Below, piece after piece: positions 51,972 to 61,773 of a DNA stretch of 64,000 nucleotides (its first letter is position 1; the number at the start of each line of letters is the position of its first letter). Location of the stretch: NCBI RefSeq assembly GCF_021026315.1, contig NZ_JAJNCX010000001.1, forward strand, positions 434,001 through 498,000, written 5' to 3'. The translations under genes and the position numbers were made by a program. Source of the DNA: Rhizobium sp. C4. Lineage in GTDB: Bacteria > Pseudomonadota > Alphaproteobacteria > Rhizobiales > Rhizobiaceae. Under the pieces are notes generated by a model. It had not been told where the DNA came from and ran no database searches. It was given only the letters and a program-made list of their open reading frames with translations.

Positions 51972-53375
51972 ATGGTCGTGTTGAGCCGCCGCACCCTTTT
52001 GAAAGCCGGCGCCGTCGTTGGCGCCTATGGCGCAGGACTTGGGATTGCGGGTGGTTTCCGCGCGGCAGCCGCAGCGCCGATTACGCTGACGGCGGGCGAG
52101 ACGCAGGCACTGCTCAAGGGCGACCAGCCGACCAAGGGCATCATGACATGGAACGCCACGTCCGGGAATGACGGGCCGCAGCCCCCGACGCTGCGACTCA
52201 AGAAGGGGCAGGCTTTTGCGGCGCGACTCGTCAACCAGCTGAAGGAACCGACGACGATCCATTGGCATGGGCTTCGGATCGACAACAAGATGGATGGTGT
52301 GCCCTTCCTCACCCAGCCTTATGTCTATACTGGCGACTCGTTCGATTATGCCTTCACCCCGCCGGATGCCGGCACCTTCTGGTATCACCCGCATTGCAAT
52401 ACGCTGGTCCAGATGGGCCGGGGCATGACGGGCATGCTCATCGTCGAGAACCCCGCCGATCCCACCTTCGACCATGAGACCGTGTTGAACCTGCGCGACT
52501 GGCGACTCGGCGGCGATGGACAATTCATCGATCCGTTCAAGCCGCGCGATGCGGCCAAGGCCGGCACCTATGGCACCTACAGGACCGCCAACTGGCAGGA
52601 CGATCCGGTTTATGACGTTCCGGCCGGCGGTATCGTGCGCGTGCGCATCGCGATTACCGATGTGACGCGCATCTATTCGTTCGGCGTCGATGGCGCGGAG
52701 GCGAATGTTATCGCGCTCGACGGCAATCCGGTTGCGGAACCCTTCAAGCTCGACCGCTATCAGGCCGGCCCCGGCCAGCGGATCGAACTGGCGCTCCGGA
52801 TGCCGGACACCGAAGGCGAGATCGCCACGCTGACCAATTACCGGACCTCCCCCACCTATCCGCTCGCCCGCTTCCGCGCCGTCGGCGCATCGCTGAAGCG
52901 CGACCTGCGCGATCTGAAAGCCCTGCCCGCCAATCCGGTGAGCGCGCCGATCGTCAAGGATGCGGAGGTCGTGCCGCTGGAACTGACGGCGACGGCGGAA
53001 GGCGCGCCGCCGAAGGAAAGCTTCTGCGGGTCGCTCGGCTATAATTTCTGGGCGATCAACAAGACGCCGTGGAGCGGCGACACGCCGGACCCGATGGCCC
53101 CGCTTGCCGAGCTCAAGCATGGCAAGACCTATATCCTCAGGCTTGCCAACCGGACGCCGCATGCGCATCCGATCCATCTGCATGGCATGAGCTTCAAAGT
53201 GCTCTCCTCTTCGCAAGGCGCGGTGCGTCCGATCTTCACGGACACCTATCTCATCCAGGCGGACGAGGTGGCAGAACTGGGGCTCGTCGCAGACAATCTC
53301 GGCGACTGGGTGATCCATTGCCACATCATCGAGCATCAAAAGACGGGCATGACGGCATTTCTCCGGGTGGTTTAG
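51972..53375 (+). CDS. Multicopper oxidase, Tat-exported
   Basis: A 467-residue periplasmic oxidase of three cupredoxin domains. A twin-arginine signal LSRRTLLKAGAVVGAYGAGL is followed by a cut near AAAAAP. Copper ligands are all present: HWHGLR, FWYHPHCNT, HPIHLHGMSF and the type 1/3 motif HCHIIEHQKTGM, whose last Met is the axial ligand of a high-potential site. It couples one-electron oxidation (of Cu(I) or phenols) to oxygen reduction. AGGAG lies 7 bases before the ATG. No copper exporter is adjacent, so a role in copper tolerance is inference. Confidence 0.93.
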   Translation: MVVLSRRTLLKAGAVVGAYGAGLGIAGGFRAAAAAPITLTAGETQALLKGDQPTKGIMTWNATSGNDGPQPPTLRLKKGQAFAARLVNQLKEPTTIHWHGLRIDNKMDGVPFLTQPYVYTGDSFDYAFTPPDAGTFWYHPHCNTLVQMGRGMTGMLIVENPADPTFDHETVLNLRDWRLGGDGQFIDPFKPRDAAKAGTYGTYRTANWQDDPVYDVPAGGIVRVRIAITDVTRIYSFGVDGAEANVIALDGNPVAEPFKLDRYQAGPGQRIELALRMPDTEGEIATLTNYRTSPTYPLARFRAVGASLKRDLRDLKALPANPVSAPIVKDAEVVPLELTATAEGAPPKESFCGSLGYNFWAINKTPWSGDTPDPMAPLAELKHGKTYILRLANRTPHAHPIHLHGMSFKVLSSSQGAVRPIFTDTYLIQADEVAELGLVADNLGDWVIHCHIIEHQKTGMTAFLRVV

Positions 53376-53441
53376 GCGTTTGAGGGCCTTGGAGATATTG
53401 ACTCGGCCCGCATCTCTGCCACAGAGAAAGGTATATCAGGC

Positions 53442-53510
53442 TTACGCAATCGAAAGATGCTGACACCGCTCCCCGGGGGCCAACGGAGCGGACGACGTGC
53501 ATTTGCGTAA
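53442..53510. promoter_or_regulatory. Long imperfect inverted repeat upstream of rnd
   Basis: Outer arms TTACGCAA (53442-53449) and TTGCGTAA (53503-53510) are perfect; inner arms CCGCTCC (53466-53472) and GGAGCGG (53485-53491) are perfect. The unpaired stretches between are 16 and 11 bases. It lies in the 177-bp gap between the multicopper oxidase and rnd, 42 bases before the rnd ATG. There is no T-run, so a leader structure is likelier than a terminator. Confidence 0.45.
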
Positions 53511-53552
53511 TCCGCCCTTGCCACGGCCTGCCGAAGCGTTGAAACTGAGTTC

Positions 53553-54743
53553 ATGATTGAAACGACCGCCGAACTTAAAGCAGCCTGCGATATCTTTGCG
53601 AAAAGCGATTTCGTTACCGTAGACACCGAATTCCTGCGCGAGAGCACCTTCTGGCCCCAGCTCTGCCTGATCCAGATCGCCAGCCCCGATCACGAGGCGC
53701 TCATCGATCCGCTCGCCAAGGGGCTCGATCTTCAGCCGTTTTTCGACCTGATGTCCGATGCTTCGGTCGTCAAGGTGTTTCACGCTGCCCGTCAGGATCT
53801 GGAAATCGTCCACCATCTCGGCGGCATCATCCCGCATCCGCTGTTCGACACGCAGGTGGCGGCCATGGTGTGCGGCTTCGGCGATTCCGTCTCCTATGAC
53901 CAACTCGTGCAGAAGATCACCGGCAAGCATATCGACAAGTCGTCGCGCTTCACCGACTGGAGCCATCGTCCGCTCAGCCAGAAGCAGCTGGACTATGCGC
54001 TCGCCGACGTCACGCATCTGCGCGGCATCTATGCCTCGCTGAAGGCCGAACTGGAGCGCGAAGGCCGCGCCCATTGGCTGGAAGACGAGATGGCCGTGCT
54101 GGAAACGCCGGAAACCTACGACCTCCATCCCGACGACGCCTGGACCCGCATGAAGATGCGCGTGCGCAAGCCGAGCGAGCTTGCCGTGCTGATGAAGGTC
54201 ACGGCATGGCGCGAGCGCGAAGCGCGCAATCGCGACGTGCCGCGCGGGCGTATCCTGAAGGACGACGCCATTTACGAGATCGCGCAGCAGCAGCCGCGCG
54301 ACGCCGAGGCACTGGGCAAGCTGCGCACCGTTCCGCGCGGCTGGGAACGCTCGGCATCGGGCGCTGCGATCATAGCCGCCGTCAACGAGGCGCTGGATAT
54401 CCCGAAGGAAGAGCTGCCGAAGATTGCCAAGCCCTACCAGCCCAATGAAGGCACGCAGTCGGCCGTTGAACTGCTGAAGGTTTTGCTGAAGCTGACGGCG
54501 GAGCGCGAGGGCGTGGCAGCCAAGATCATCGCCAATACGGACGATCTGGAAAAGATCGCCTCTGAAGGCGAGAAGGCCGATGTTCCGGCCATGCATGGCT
54601 GGCGCAAGGAGCTTTTCGGCGACCGCGCGCTGAAACTCATCGACGGTCAGCTGGCGATCAAGTTCGTCAATCGGAAGATTGAAGCGGTCGAGCTCGAAGC
54701 GCCTGTCGTCGAGACGGAAGCCTCAGAAGTTTCAGAGGCCTGA
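53553..54743 (+). CDS. rnd: Ribonuclease D
   Basis: A 396-residue 3'-5' exoribonuclease that trims tRNA and other small RNA 3' ends. The DEDDy exonuclease motifs are seen: DTEFLRE (Exo I), FHAARQDLEI (Exo II) and the tyrosine motif QLDYALADVTHLRGIY (Exo III). HRDC domains follow (about 200-380, with LMKVTAWREREARNRDVPRGRILKD-type sequence, shown in part as AWREREARNRDVPRG). Full length. The 3' end overlaps the cysteine-rich gene on the other strand by 12 bases. Confidence 0.95.
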   Translation: MIETTAELKAACDIFAKSDFVTVDTEFLRESTFWPQLCLIQIASPDHEALIDPLAKGLDLQPFFDLMSDASVVKVFHAARQDLEIVHHLGGIIPHPLFDTQVAAMVCGFGDSVSYDQLVQKITGKHIDKSSRFTDWSHRPLSQKQLDYALADVTHLRGIYASLKAELEREGRAHWLEDEMAVLETPETYDLHPDDAWTRMKMRVRKPSELAVLMKVTAWREREARNRDVPRGRILKDDAIYEIAQQQPRDAEALGKLRTVPRGWERSASGAAIIAAVNEALDIPKEELPKIAKPYQPNEGTQSAVELLKVLLKLTAEREGVAAKIIANTDDLEKIASEGEKADVPAMHGWRKELFGDRALKLIDGQLAIKFVNRKIEAVELEAPVVETEASEVSEA

Positions 54744-55286
54744 GAACCGAGCCTGCAAGGCTCGCGCGGCGGGGCTCGCCTTGAGGTTCGCCGCGAAACG
54801 CTCGAATTCGGTGACAACGCGCATTTCCTCGAACGCGTCAAGAGAATGCCTGTCCCAGCCCTTTTCGGGCACGAGGACCGAGCGGAAGCCTGCAACCGCG
54901 CGTGCTTCTTCGTCGCTCAGCGGCAGGTCTTCCAGAATGATGATCAGCCGCAGATAGTCGTGGATCTTCAGCATCTTGCGGAAGAGTTCGAACATGGGCG
55001 CGGCAAGTGCCGGATCATCGCGCCAGGTGCGACCGCCGAAAATCTCCTGCGTGACGCGCTGGCCGGCGCCGTGACAGTCGAACAGCGTGCAGCCCTTGAA
55101 GCCTAGCTCCACCCGCTCGCCATGGATGCGACAGCTGAAATCGGCTTTCAGATTGGGACAGCCTTCATCGACCGGCTTTTCAATCGCAAACATGTCGGAC
55201 TTCTCGAAAGCGAAGGCCGCGCAGCACAGGCCTGCACAGCGTCCGCAATCGGCGGTCATGTTGGGCAATGTTTGAGGAGATGCCAT
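54732..55286 (-). CDS. Cysteine-rich protein of unknown function (CxxCxGLCC type)
   Basis: A 184-residue protein. The N-terminal 80 residues hold DCGRCAGLCCAAFAFEKSDMF, EGCPNLKADFSCRIHG and GCTLFDCHGAGQ, eight or so cysteines in a pattern that also occurs at the start of some actinobacterial pentapeptide-repeat proteins; it suggests a metal or Fe-S site. The C-terminal half is helical and has no pentapeptide repeats. The ATG at 55286 is preferred to a TTG at 55328. It lies between rnd and ppx. Function unknown. Confidence 0.7.
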   Translation of the reverse strand: MASPQTLPNMTADCGRCAGLCCAAFAFEKSDMFAIEKPVDEGCPNLKADFSCRIHGERVELGFKGCTLFDCHGAGQRVTQEIFGGRTWRDDPALAAPMFELFRKMLKIHDYLRLIIILEDLPLSDEEARAVAGFRSVLVPEKGWDRHSLDAFEEMRVVTEFERFAANLKASPAARALQARFSGL

Positions 55287-55357
55287 GCCGGCTCTGTCTT
55301 CCGAAAGTGATTCAGGAACCGCCGCCAAGTGCTTGACGGCGGATTCGTTTTGTCCGT

Positions 55358-56881
55358 TCAGGCGATGCGGAAGCCCAGCCGTTTGCCGGTCAGCTTCGCC
55401 AGCTGCTGCAAGCGACCATCGACCCGCTCGCCGCTGAAATTGCGCAGGCGTTCCGGCACGACCAGTTCCAGATCGAGATCGGGATTGTTGGCCGGCTTTT
55501 CAAACCTGAGGTCGTTGACGACGCCGGGCATGGCCGCCGAGAACGGATAGACCACGCGCAGCAGGCCGCCGAGAAGCTTCGCAAGTTCGCGCAGGCGCGG
55601 CGTGGCAATGCTCAGGAGTGCTGCCGTCGAACCGTCGTCGCGCAGGCCCTCATAGCGATAGTAGTTGGCAAGCGCGATATAGGCGCGGCCCGGATGGGTG
55701 ACGCCGGCCAGCGAGCTTTGCGCAATCACGTTCAGCGAATGGATGCCGCGATAATCCGGATGCGAGCGCCAGCTGACATCGGCGAGGAAGCAGGCGGCCT
55801 GCCGATAGCGGGCCTCTTCTTCCGTTTCCTGAATGCCGAAGGCGGGCATGACCTTGTCCGTCCAGGCCACCAGTTCGCGGGCATGTTCGGGCGAGCGGGC
55901 GTTGAGAAGTGCCAGCTCTTCCGTTGCAGCCAGTAGCGGGTCCTTGGCGCGTTCTTCGTCATCCAGCAGGGAATAGAGGAAGCCTTCGCGCACGCCGAGC
56001 ACCGAGAAGACGACCTTGGACGGCTTCATGATCTTCAGCGTTTCGGCCATGGCAACCGCGCCGTAAGGCAGGAGCATGCGACGGTTCTTGGAGATCGTCT
56101 GCCAGGCCAGTTCCTTGACGTCACGCGTCTCGGCGATATGGGCCAGAAGATCCATCGCCTCGGCGGTGGTGATTTCATAGCCGTGCATCATATGCAGCGG
56201 ATAATTCGTCAGCTCCATGTGAAGCTTGGCCAGCGCGCGCCATGTGCCGCCCACCGCATAGAAGGCACGTCCCTCGCCGATCGACAGCCAGGTCTCGTCC
56301 TTCAGCATCTTGCGGGCCAGTGCCGTGGCCTTCTCGATCGAGTTGCCGGAGAGATCGGCCAGACGCAGGCCACCGAGCGGCAGGGTGATGCCGGAATCGT
56401 AGCTGCCGCCATGGACATTGATCAGTTCCAGCGAGCCGCCGCCGAGATCGCCGACAATGCCATCCGGATTGTGGAAGCCGCTGATGACGCCGAGTGCGGA
56501 GAACATCGCCTCTTCCGGGCCGGTCAGCACGCGGATTTCACAACCGAGGATCGCCTCGGCCTCCTGGATGAACTTCGAGCCGTTGGAAGCCTCGCGGGCG
56601 GCAGCGGTTGCCAGCACATACATCTTGCGGGCACGCGCCTGATCGGAGAGCGCCTTGAAGCGGGTGAGCGCTTTCAGCGCCTTGGCGATGCTTTCGGGCT
56701 CCATGCGGCCGGTCGAGGCCACGCCACGGCCGAGCCCGCACAGCATCTTCTCGTTGAAGAGCACGGCGGGCGATCTGTTCATGCCTTCATAGACGACGAT
56801 ACGGATCGAGTTCGACCCGATATCCACGACGGAGACCGGGGCGATGCCGGGCAAGCGCCCCTGTGCGTCAGGTTCTACCAT
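55358..56881 (-). CDS. ppx: Exopolyphosphatase (Ppx/GppA family)
   Basis: A 507-residue phosphatase that removes terminal phosphates from polyphosphate or pppGpp. The actin-like ATPase fold has phosphate loop 1 VVDIGSNSIRIVVYEG, GLGRGVASTGRM, phosphate loop 2 IVGDLGGGSLELI, and a C-terminal HD-type helical domain (SDVSWRSHPDYRGIHSLNVI-like segment ADVSWRSHPDYRGIHSL). It starts 12 bases after the ppk stop, so the polyphosphate maker and breaker are cotranscribed. Ppx versus GppA activity is not separable here. Confidence 0.93.
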   Translation of the reverse strand: MVEPDAQGRLPGIAPVSVVDIGSNSIRIVVYEGMNRSPAVLFNEKMLCGLGRGVASTGRMEPESIAKALKALTRFKALSDQARARKMYVLATAAAREASNGSKFIQEAEAILGCEIRVLTGPEEAMFSALGVISGFHNPDGIVGDLGGGSLELINVHGGSYDSGITLPLGGLRLADLSGNSIEKATALARKMLKDETWLSIGEGRAFYAVGGTWRALAKLHMELTNYPLHMMHGYEITTAEAMDLLAHIAETRDVKELAWQTISKNRRMLLPYGAVAMAETLKIMKPSKVVFSVLGVREGFLYSLLDDEERAKDPLLAATEELALLNARSPEHARELVAWTDKVMPAFGIQETEEEARYRQAACFLADVSWRSHPDYRGIHSLNVIAQSSLAGVTHPGRAYIALANYYRYEGLRDDGSTAALLSIATPRLRELAKLLGGLLRVVYPFSAAMPGVVNDLRFEKPANNPDLDLELVVPERLRNFSGERVDGRLQQLAKLTGKRLGFRIA

Positions 56882-56893
56882 TCTGTCCCAGGT

Positions 56894-59095
56894 TCATTTT
56901 CTCGCCGGCTTCCAGCCAGCAAACAGTTTCGGTGCCCCCGTGGTCAATGACTCGCCGCGGCCGGACAGGCTGGGGTTGGTCATGAAGTATTGTTGTGCAT
57001 TGAAGGGTTCTTCGCCTTCAGCGACATCAACACGCCTCGAGGTTCCGTCTTCCAGTATCTCGTAGCTCTGCTGGTTGTCCATGAGGTTTGCCAGCATGAT
57101 CTGCGAAAGAACCTGCTCATGCACAGTCTTATTGTGAAGCGGAACAAGGGTTTCGACGCGGCGATCGAGATTGCGCGGCATCATGTCGGCCGAGCCGATA
57201 TAGAGGCGCGCCTTGTCCGAGGGCAGACCGTGACCATTGCCGAAGCAGAAGATGCGGCTGTGTTCAAGGAAGCGGCCGACGATGGATTTGACCCGAATAT
57301 TATCTGACAGTCCCCGAACCTGCGGGCGCAGGCAGCAGATGCCGCGAATGACGAGCTCGACCGGAACGCCGGCCTGGCTGGCGCGATAAAGCGCATCGAT
57401 GATTTCCGGGTCGACCAGCGAGTTCATCTTCATCCAGATCGCGGCCGGGCGGCCGGCCTTGGCATGTTCGGTTTCTTCGGCGATGTGTTGCAGCACGCGC
57501 GGACGCAGCGTCGTCGGCGACATCGCGATCTTCATGCCCTCTTCCGGCTCGCCATAGCCGGTGATGAAGTTGAAGATATTGGCCATGTCATGCCCGATCA
57601 CCGGATTGCAGGTGAAGAAGGACAGGTCGGTGTAAATCTTGGCTGTCACCGGATGATAGTTGCCGGTGCCGAGGTGGCAATAGGTGCGAAGCCTCCCCTC
57701 CTCGCGGCGGACGACCATGGACATCTTGGCATGTGTCTTCAATTCGATGAAGCCGAAGACGACCTGCACGCCGGCGCGTTCGAGGTCGCGGGCCCAGCGG
57801 ATATTGGCCTCTTCGTCGAAGCGGGCCTTGAGTTCAACCAGCGCCGTCACCGACTTGCCGGCTTCGGCGGCATCGATCAGCGCGCGGACGATCGGGCTGT
57901 CATTGGAGGTGCGGTAGAGCGTCTGCTTGATCGCCAGAACGTCCGGATCGCGCGCGGCCTGCAGCAGGAACTGCACGACGACGTCGAAGCTTTCATACGG
58001 ATGGTGGACGATCATGTCCTTCTCGCGGATGGCGGCAAGGCAATCGCCGCCATGGTCGCGAACGCGCTCGGGGAAGCGCGGATTATAGGGGTCAAACAGC
58101 AGATCCTCACGCGGGGTCTTGCAGATCTCGGACATGGTGTTCAGCGCCAGCAGACCCGGCAGAACGGCGACGCGATTGTCGGGAACATTGAGTTCCTGCA
58201 CGACGAACTTGCGCAGGCTGTCCGGCATTTCGGAGTCTGTCTCGATACGGATCACCGAGCCGCGGCGGCGGCGTTTCAGCGCCGTTTCGAAGAAACGCAC
58301 GAGGTCTTCGGCCTCTTCCTCGACTTCGATATCGCTGTCGCGGATGATGCGGAACGTTCCGTAGCCGCGCACCTCATAGCCCGGGAAGAGCTTGCCGGTG
58401 TGGAGGCTCACCACATCTTCCAGCGTGATGTAGCGGATCGTGTTGCCGGCATCGGGAAGACGGATGAAGCGCGGCAGCGCGACGGGAAGCCTCAGCAGTG
58501 CGGTCATCGGTTCACGGCCGGTCTTGCTTTCGAGCTGAAGACCGATCGAGAAGCCGAGGTTCGGGATGAACGGGAACGGATGCGCCGGGTCGATGGAGAG
58601 CGGCGTCAGAACCGGGAAGATCGACTGCACGAACTCATCGCCGAGCCATGCGATGTCTTCCTGCCCCAGCGCCGAGGGACGGACGATCAGGATATCCTCG
58701 CGGGCGAGGTTCTGCTGGAGCACGGCGAGTGCCGCCTGCTGCTCCATCTGCAGATTGTCGATCTCGTGGAGGATGGCGTCGAGCTGTTCGGACGGCGTCT
58801 TGCCGTCCGGCGAGCGCATGGCGATGTTCTGGCGGACCTGACCTTCGAGGCCGGCAACGCGCACCATGAAGAATTCATCGAGGTTCGTCGCCGAAATCGA
58901 CAGGAAGCGCACGCGTTCGAGCAGCGGATGCGCGTTGTTCAAGGTTTCTTCGAGAACGCGGCGATTGAACTGCAGCCAGGAAAACTCGCGGTTGACGAAG
59001 CGCTCCGGCTTGTCGAACCATTCTTCGCCGGGCGCGGCGATGACGTCTTCGACTTGGGGTTCGTTTATGTTTGCTGCAGGCGCCGAAGTATCCAT
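56894..59095 (-). CDS. ppk: Polyphosphate kinase
   Basis: A 733-residue enzyme that makes polyphosphate from ATP (PPK1). Domains: the N domain ([19 protein letters not shown]), the head domain ([20 protein letters not shown]), and two catalytic C domains with [14 protein letters not shown], the [13 protein letters not shown] segment with the autophosphorylated histidine, and [20 protein letters not shown]. Full length. It lies 73 bases after hdaA and 12 before ppx on the reverse strand. Polyphosphate links to stress survival and the stringent response. Confidence 0.96.
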   Translation of the reverse strand: MDTSAPAANINEPQVEDVIAAPGEEWFDKPERFVNREFSWLQFNRRVLEETLNNAHPLLERVRFLSISATNLDEFFMVRVAGLEGQVRQNIAMRSPDGKTPSEQLDAILHEIDNLQMEQQAALAVLQQNLAREDILIVRPSALGQEDIAWLGDEFVQSIFPVLTPLSIDPAHPFPFIPNLGFSIGLQLESKTGREPMTALLRLPVALPRFIRLPDAGNTIRYITLEDVVSLHTGKLFPGYEVRGYGTFRIIRDSDIEVEEEAEDLVRFFETALKRRRRGSVIRIETDSEMPDSLRKFVVQELNVPDNRVAVLPGLLALNTMSEICKTPREDLLFDPYNPRFPERVRDHGGDCLAAIREKDMIVHHPYESFDVVVQFLLQAARDPDVLAIKQTLYRTSNDSPIVRALIDAAEAGKSVTALVELKARFDEEANIRWARDLERAGVQVVFGFIELKTHAKMSMVVRREEGRLRTYCHLGTGNYHPVTAKIYTDLSFFTCNPVIGHDMANIFNFITGYGEPEEGMKIAMSPTTLRPRVLQHIAEETEHAKAGRPAAIWMKMNSLVDPEIIDALYRASQAGVPVELVIRGICCLRPQVRGLSDNIRVKSIVGRFLEHSRIFCFGNGHGLPSDKARLYIGSADMMPRNLDRRVETLVPLHNKTVHEQVLSQIMLANLMDNQQSYEILEDGTSRRVDVAEGEEPFNAQQYFMTNPSLSGRGESLTTGAPKLFAGWKPARK

Positions 59096-59168
59096 GGGGT
59101 CAGAAATCCTCGCATTTCAAGCCACTGTCCAGCGGCCGTATTACAGTTTGACGACGGATTCGTGACAG

Positions 59169-59867
59169 TCAATCGGAATCCCTGTCATCGTCCTCTTCGA
59201 AGGCGGAGAGGACTTCGGCGACCAGCGCGCGATTGATTTTCATCTGCCTGGACAGAGCAAGCCTGTCGAGCGTGTCGACAATGCGGCGCGCGGCCTCGGT
59301 GGAGCGCTCCATGCGGGCGGCGATGTAGGCGATCAGCTTGTCCTCGACGGCCACCTGCCGGTCGGAAAAGAGCTTCATCAGCACCTCGGCCAGAAGCTCC
59401 TCGTCCGGCTCGCCGATCTCGACCACGGTTGCAGCCTTCAGGCGCGACTTGAGGTCCGGAAGTTCGACATCCCAGGTGGATGGCGACGTGCGCGCCGTCA
59501 TCAGCAGAGAGGTGCCGTTTTCGCGAACCGAGTTGATGACGTGGAAGAGCTCCGTGTCATCGAAGGTGCGGCGATCGACATCCTCGAAAAGAACAGGATG
59601 CGTTGCGGCGTGCAGCGCGGCGTTGGAGCCCGCGACCGGATCGATGCTGACGGCTTCAGCATTCTCGCGCCAGATGCTGGCAAGATGCGACTTGCCGCAA
59701 CCGACGGGGCCGACAAGGACAACGACCGGCGACGGCCAGTTCGGCCAGCCATCGACAATCCGCACGGCGGCCTTGAGAGGGGCAGCCACGCGCAGATCGT
59801 CGCGCGAGGTCTGCTCCTCGATCGGGAATTCCAACGGCAACTGGTGATCACCGGCATTACGCGCCAT
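59169..59867 (-). CDS. hdaA: DnaA regulatory inactivator HdaA
   Basis: A 232-residue AAA+ protein that, bound to the sliding clamp, stimulates ATP hydrolysis by DnaA and so prevents re-initiation. The clamp-binding motif QLPLEF lies at residues 9-14. Walker A is GPVGCGKSHLASIW, Walker B-like LFEDVDRR, and sensor region LLMTARTSPSTWDVELPDLKSRL. The second in-frame ATG (59867) is chosen because AGGGA lies about 11 bases upstream; the first ATG (59879) adds four residues. Confidence 0.92.
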   Translation of the reverse strand: MARNAGDHQLPLEFPIEEQTSRDDLRVAAPLKAAVRIVDGWPNWPSPVVVLVGPVGCGKSHLASIWRENAEAVSIDPVAGSNAALHAATHPVLFEDVDRRTFDDTELFHVINSVRENGTSLLMTARTSPSTWDVELPDLKSRLKAATVVEIGEPDEELLAEVLMKLFSDRQVAVEDKLIAYIAARMERSTEAARRIVDTLDRLALSRQMKINRALVAEVLSAFEEDDDRDSD

Positions 59868-59894
59868 GATACTACTCATCCCTGACGTTCGAGA

Positions 59895-61037
59895 TCACTC
59901 GACCGTCTTGTTCTTGCTGATCTGCGCTGCCTGATGGTGAAGGTCGCGCAGCTGATGCTGCCGCCCGTAATAGAGGTCACTCTCCAGATAGCGCGAAATG
60001 GCGAAGCGCACCAGCACGCCGATGGCGGCCGAAACCGGCACCGCAACCAGCAACCCGACAAAGCCGAACAGCAGGCCGAAGGCGAACAGGGCGAACATCA
60101 GCCAGACCGGATGCAGGCCCACACGATGGCCGACCAGACGCGGCTGCAGGATATTGCCTTCAAGGAACTGCCCCGACAGGAAGACGAGCGCCACGAGGCC
60201 GATCCAGAGATAATCCGGCCAGAACTGAACGAGCGCGAGACCCACGGCGAGCACGAGGCCGACGGTCGATCCGATATAGGGGATGAAGCTGATCGCGCCG
60301 GCAAACAGGCCGATCAGAAGCCCGAAATTGAGGCCCGTCAGCGCAAGCCCGGTCCCGTAATAGATCCCGAGCACGATGCAGAGCGTTCCCTGCCCGCGGA
60401 CGAAACCGGCAATCGTCTTGTCGATTTCAGTCGAGAGCGCGCGCACCGTCTGGACGTGATCACGCGGAACCAGATTGTCGAGCCAGGCAACCATGCGGTC
60501 CCAGTCGAGCAGCAGGTAGAAAGCGACAACAGGAGTGACGACGAGAAGCGACACGACATCGACAATCGCCTTGCCGGAATTCCAGATCTGCTCGAACAGC
60601 GTGGCGAGGAACTTTGTCCCCTCACCCAGGATGCTCGAAAAATTGTCCTTCAGCGCGCCGATCTGATCGCGCGCCCAGGCGGGCAGCATGTCCGGGCTCG
60701 CCTTGGTGATGAGCTGCTGCAACGCGGTGATATAGCCCGGCAGGTCCTTCAGGAACTGGTTGAACTGGCTGGCCAGCAGCGGCACCACAAGAACCAATGC
60801 CAGCGCGAAGAAGACGACGAAGAGCACGAGGATGACGATGGTCGCCATCAGGCGCGACAGGCCGCGCCGCTCGAACCAGTCGGCCACCGGATCAAGGAAA
60901 TAGGCCAGCGCCATGCCGGCCACGAAGGGCAGCAGGATCGAGCTGAAGACCATGAGGAAAATGATCAGGAAAACGAGCCCAACAAGCCAGAAGGCGAGCT
61001 GACGTTTCAGATTGTGCGAGCTGAGTTTGCTGGTCAT
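59895..61037 (-). CDS. AI-2E (PerM) family transporter
   Basis: A 380-residue membrane protein with about eight helices. LAYFLDPVADWFERRGLSR near the N-terminus, PVVAFYLLLDWDRMVAWLDNLVPRD-type central motif (in part LLDWDRMVAWLDNLVPR), FAGAISFIPYIGSTVGLVLA and GLHPVWLMFALFAFGLLFGFVG-type end (in part HPVWLMFALFAFG) mark the family. Members include sodium antiporters and a proposed AI-2 exporter; substrate here unknown. It sits between pgsA and hdaA with short gaps, as in other alphaproteobacteria. Confidence 0.9.
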   Translation of the reverse strand: MTSKLSSHNLKRQLAFWLVGLVFLIIFLMVFSSILLPFVAGMALAYFLDPVADWFERRGLSRLMATIVILVLFVVFFALALVLVVPLLASQFNQFLKDLPGYITALQQLITKASPDMLPAWARDQIGALKDNFSSILGEGTKFLATLFEQIWNSGKAIVDVVSLLVVTPVVAFYLLLDWDRMVAWLDNLVPRDHVQTVRALSTEIDKTIAGFVRGQGTLCIVLGIYYGTGLALTGLNFGLLIGLFAGAISFIPYIGSTVGLVLAVGLALVQFWPDYLWIGLVALVFLSGQFLEGNILQPRLVGHRVGLHPVWLMFALFAFGLLFGFVGLLVAVPVSAAIGVLVRFAISRYLESDLYYGRQHQLRDLHHQAAQISKNKTVE

Positions 61038-61055
61038 GGCATCCGTCCACGGCGC

Positions 61056-61592
61056 TTATTTTGATCCGGCCACGTGCCGCATCCAGACGACGAGATAGGA
61101 CGCACCGGAAGCGCAGGTCAAGAGCGCCGTGAGATAGAGAAGGATTGTGACGAGCGGACCGAGCCCGAGACCGAAGGCCTGGTCGCTCAGAACCGTCACA
61201 ACCAGCGCGATCTGGAACGCCGTGTTGATCTTCGAAACCATCAGCGGAGCGACCTTGATGGGGTTGCCGATCAGGGTGGTTACGAGGAAAGCACCGACGA
61301 TCAGCGCATCACGCGTGACGGCAAGGAAGACGATCCAGTCCGGAATGAGGCCGAGCCAGGCCAGCATCACGAAGACAGAGACCATCAGGAGCTTGTCTGC
61401 CACCGGGTCCATCCAGGCGCCGAGCTCGGTGCGCAGATTAAACCTGCGAGCAATCGCCCCATCGACCGCATCGGAGAGGCCCGCAATGAGGAAGATGTAG
61501 AAGGCCAGCCGCATGTCGCCATGCAGCAGGCAATAGAGCACGGCGGGAACACAGAGCAGCCGACCGACGGTGATGATGTTGGCGATGTTCAT
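61056..61592 (-). CDS. pgsA: CDP-diacylglycerol--glycerol-3-phosphate 3-phosphatidyltransferase family
   Basis: A 178-residue membrane enzyme. The CDP-alcohol phosphatidyltransferase motif D-x2-D-G-x2-A-R-x8-G-x3-D-x3-D is intact in SDAVDGAIARRFN...LGAWMDPVADK. Five or six helices are visible. The likely reaction is the committed step of phosphatidylglycerol synthesis, giving the lipid used by LpiA. A cardiolipin-type enzyme of the same family is the alternative. The start MNIANIITVGR at 61592 is the conserved N-terminus. First gene of the pgsA-permease-hdaA-ppk-ppx series, divergent from purM. Confidence 0.87.
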   Translation of the reverse strand: MNIANIITVGRLLCVPAVLYCLLHGDMRLAFYIFLIAGLSDAVDGAIARRFNLRTELGAWMDPVADKLLMVSVFVMLAWLGLIPDWIVFLAVTRDALIVGAFLVTTLIGNPIKVAPLMVSKINTAFQIALVVTVLSDQAFGLGLGPLVTILLYLTALLTCASGASYLVVWMRHVAGSK

Positions 61593-61773
61593 GCACGCGC
61601 TCCGGCGAAACGGCTGTTTCCAGCCTTCTACTTCGTATGCCAAAGAGGTAATTCCAAGGGCAAAGCCGGCGTTATCTGGTGAAAATCGGCGCGATGCAGG
61701 CGTTGCGTCTTGCATATGAGGGGATGTCATGCGAATGGCGGGCGCATACCGGAAATCGCAGCGGAGATCGCTC

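Noticed and set aside
57464-59236. A 590-codon plus-strand open frame opposite ppk
   Set aside because: Antisense shadow of an intact polyphosphate kinase gene.
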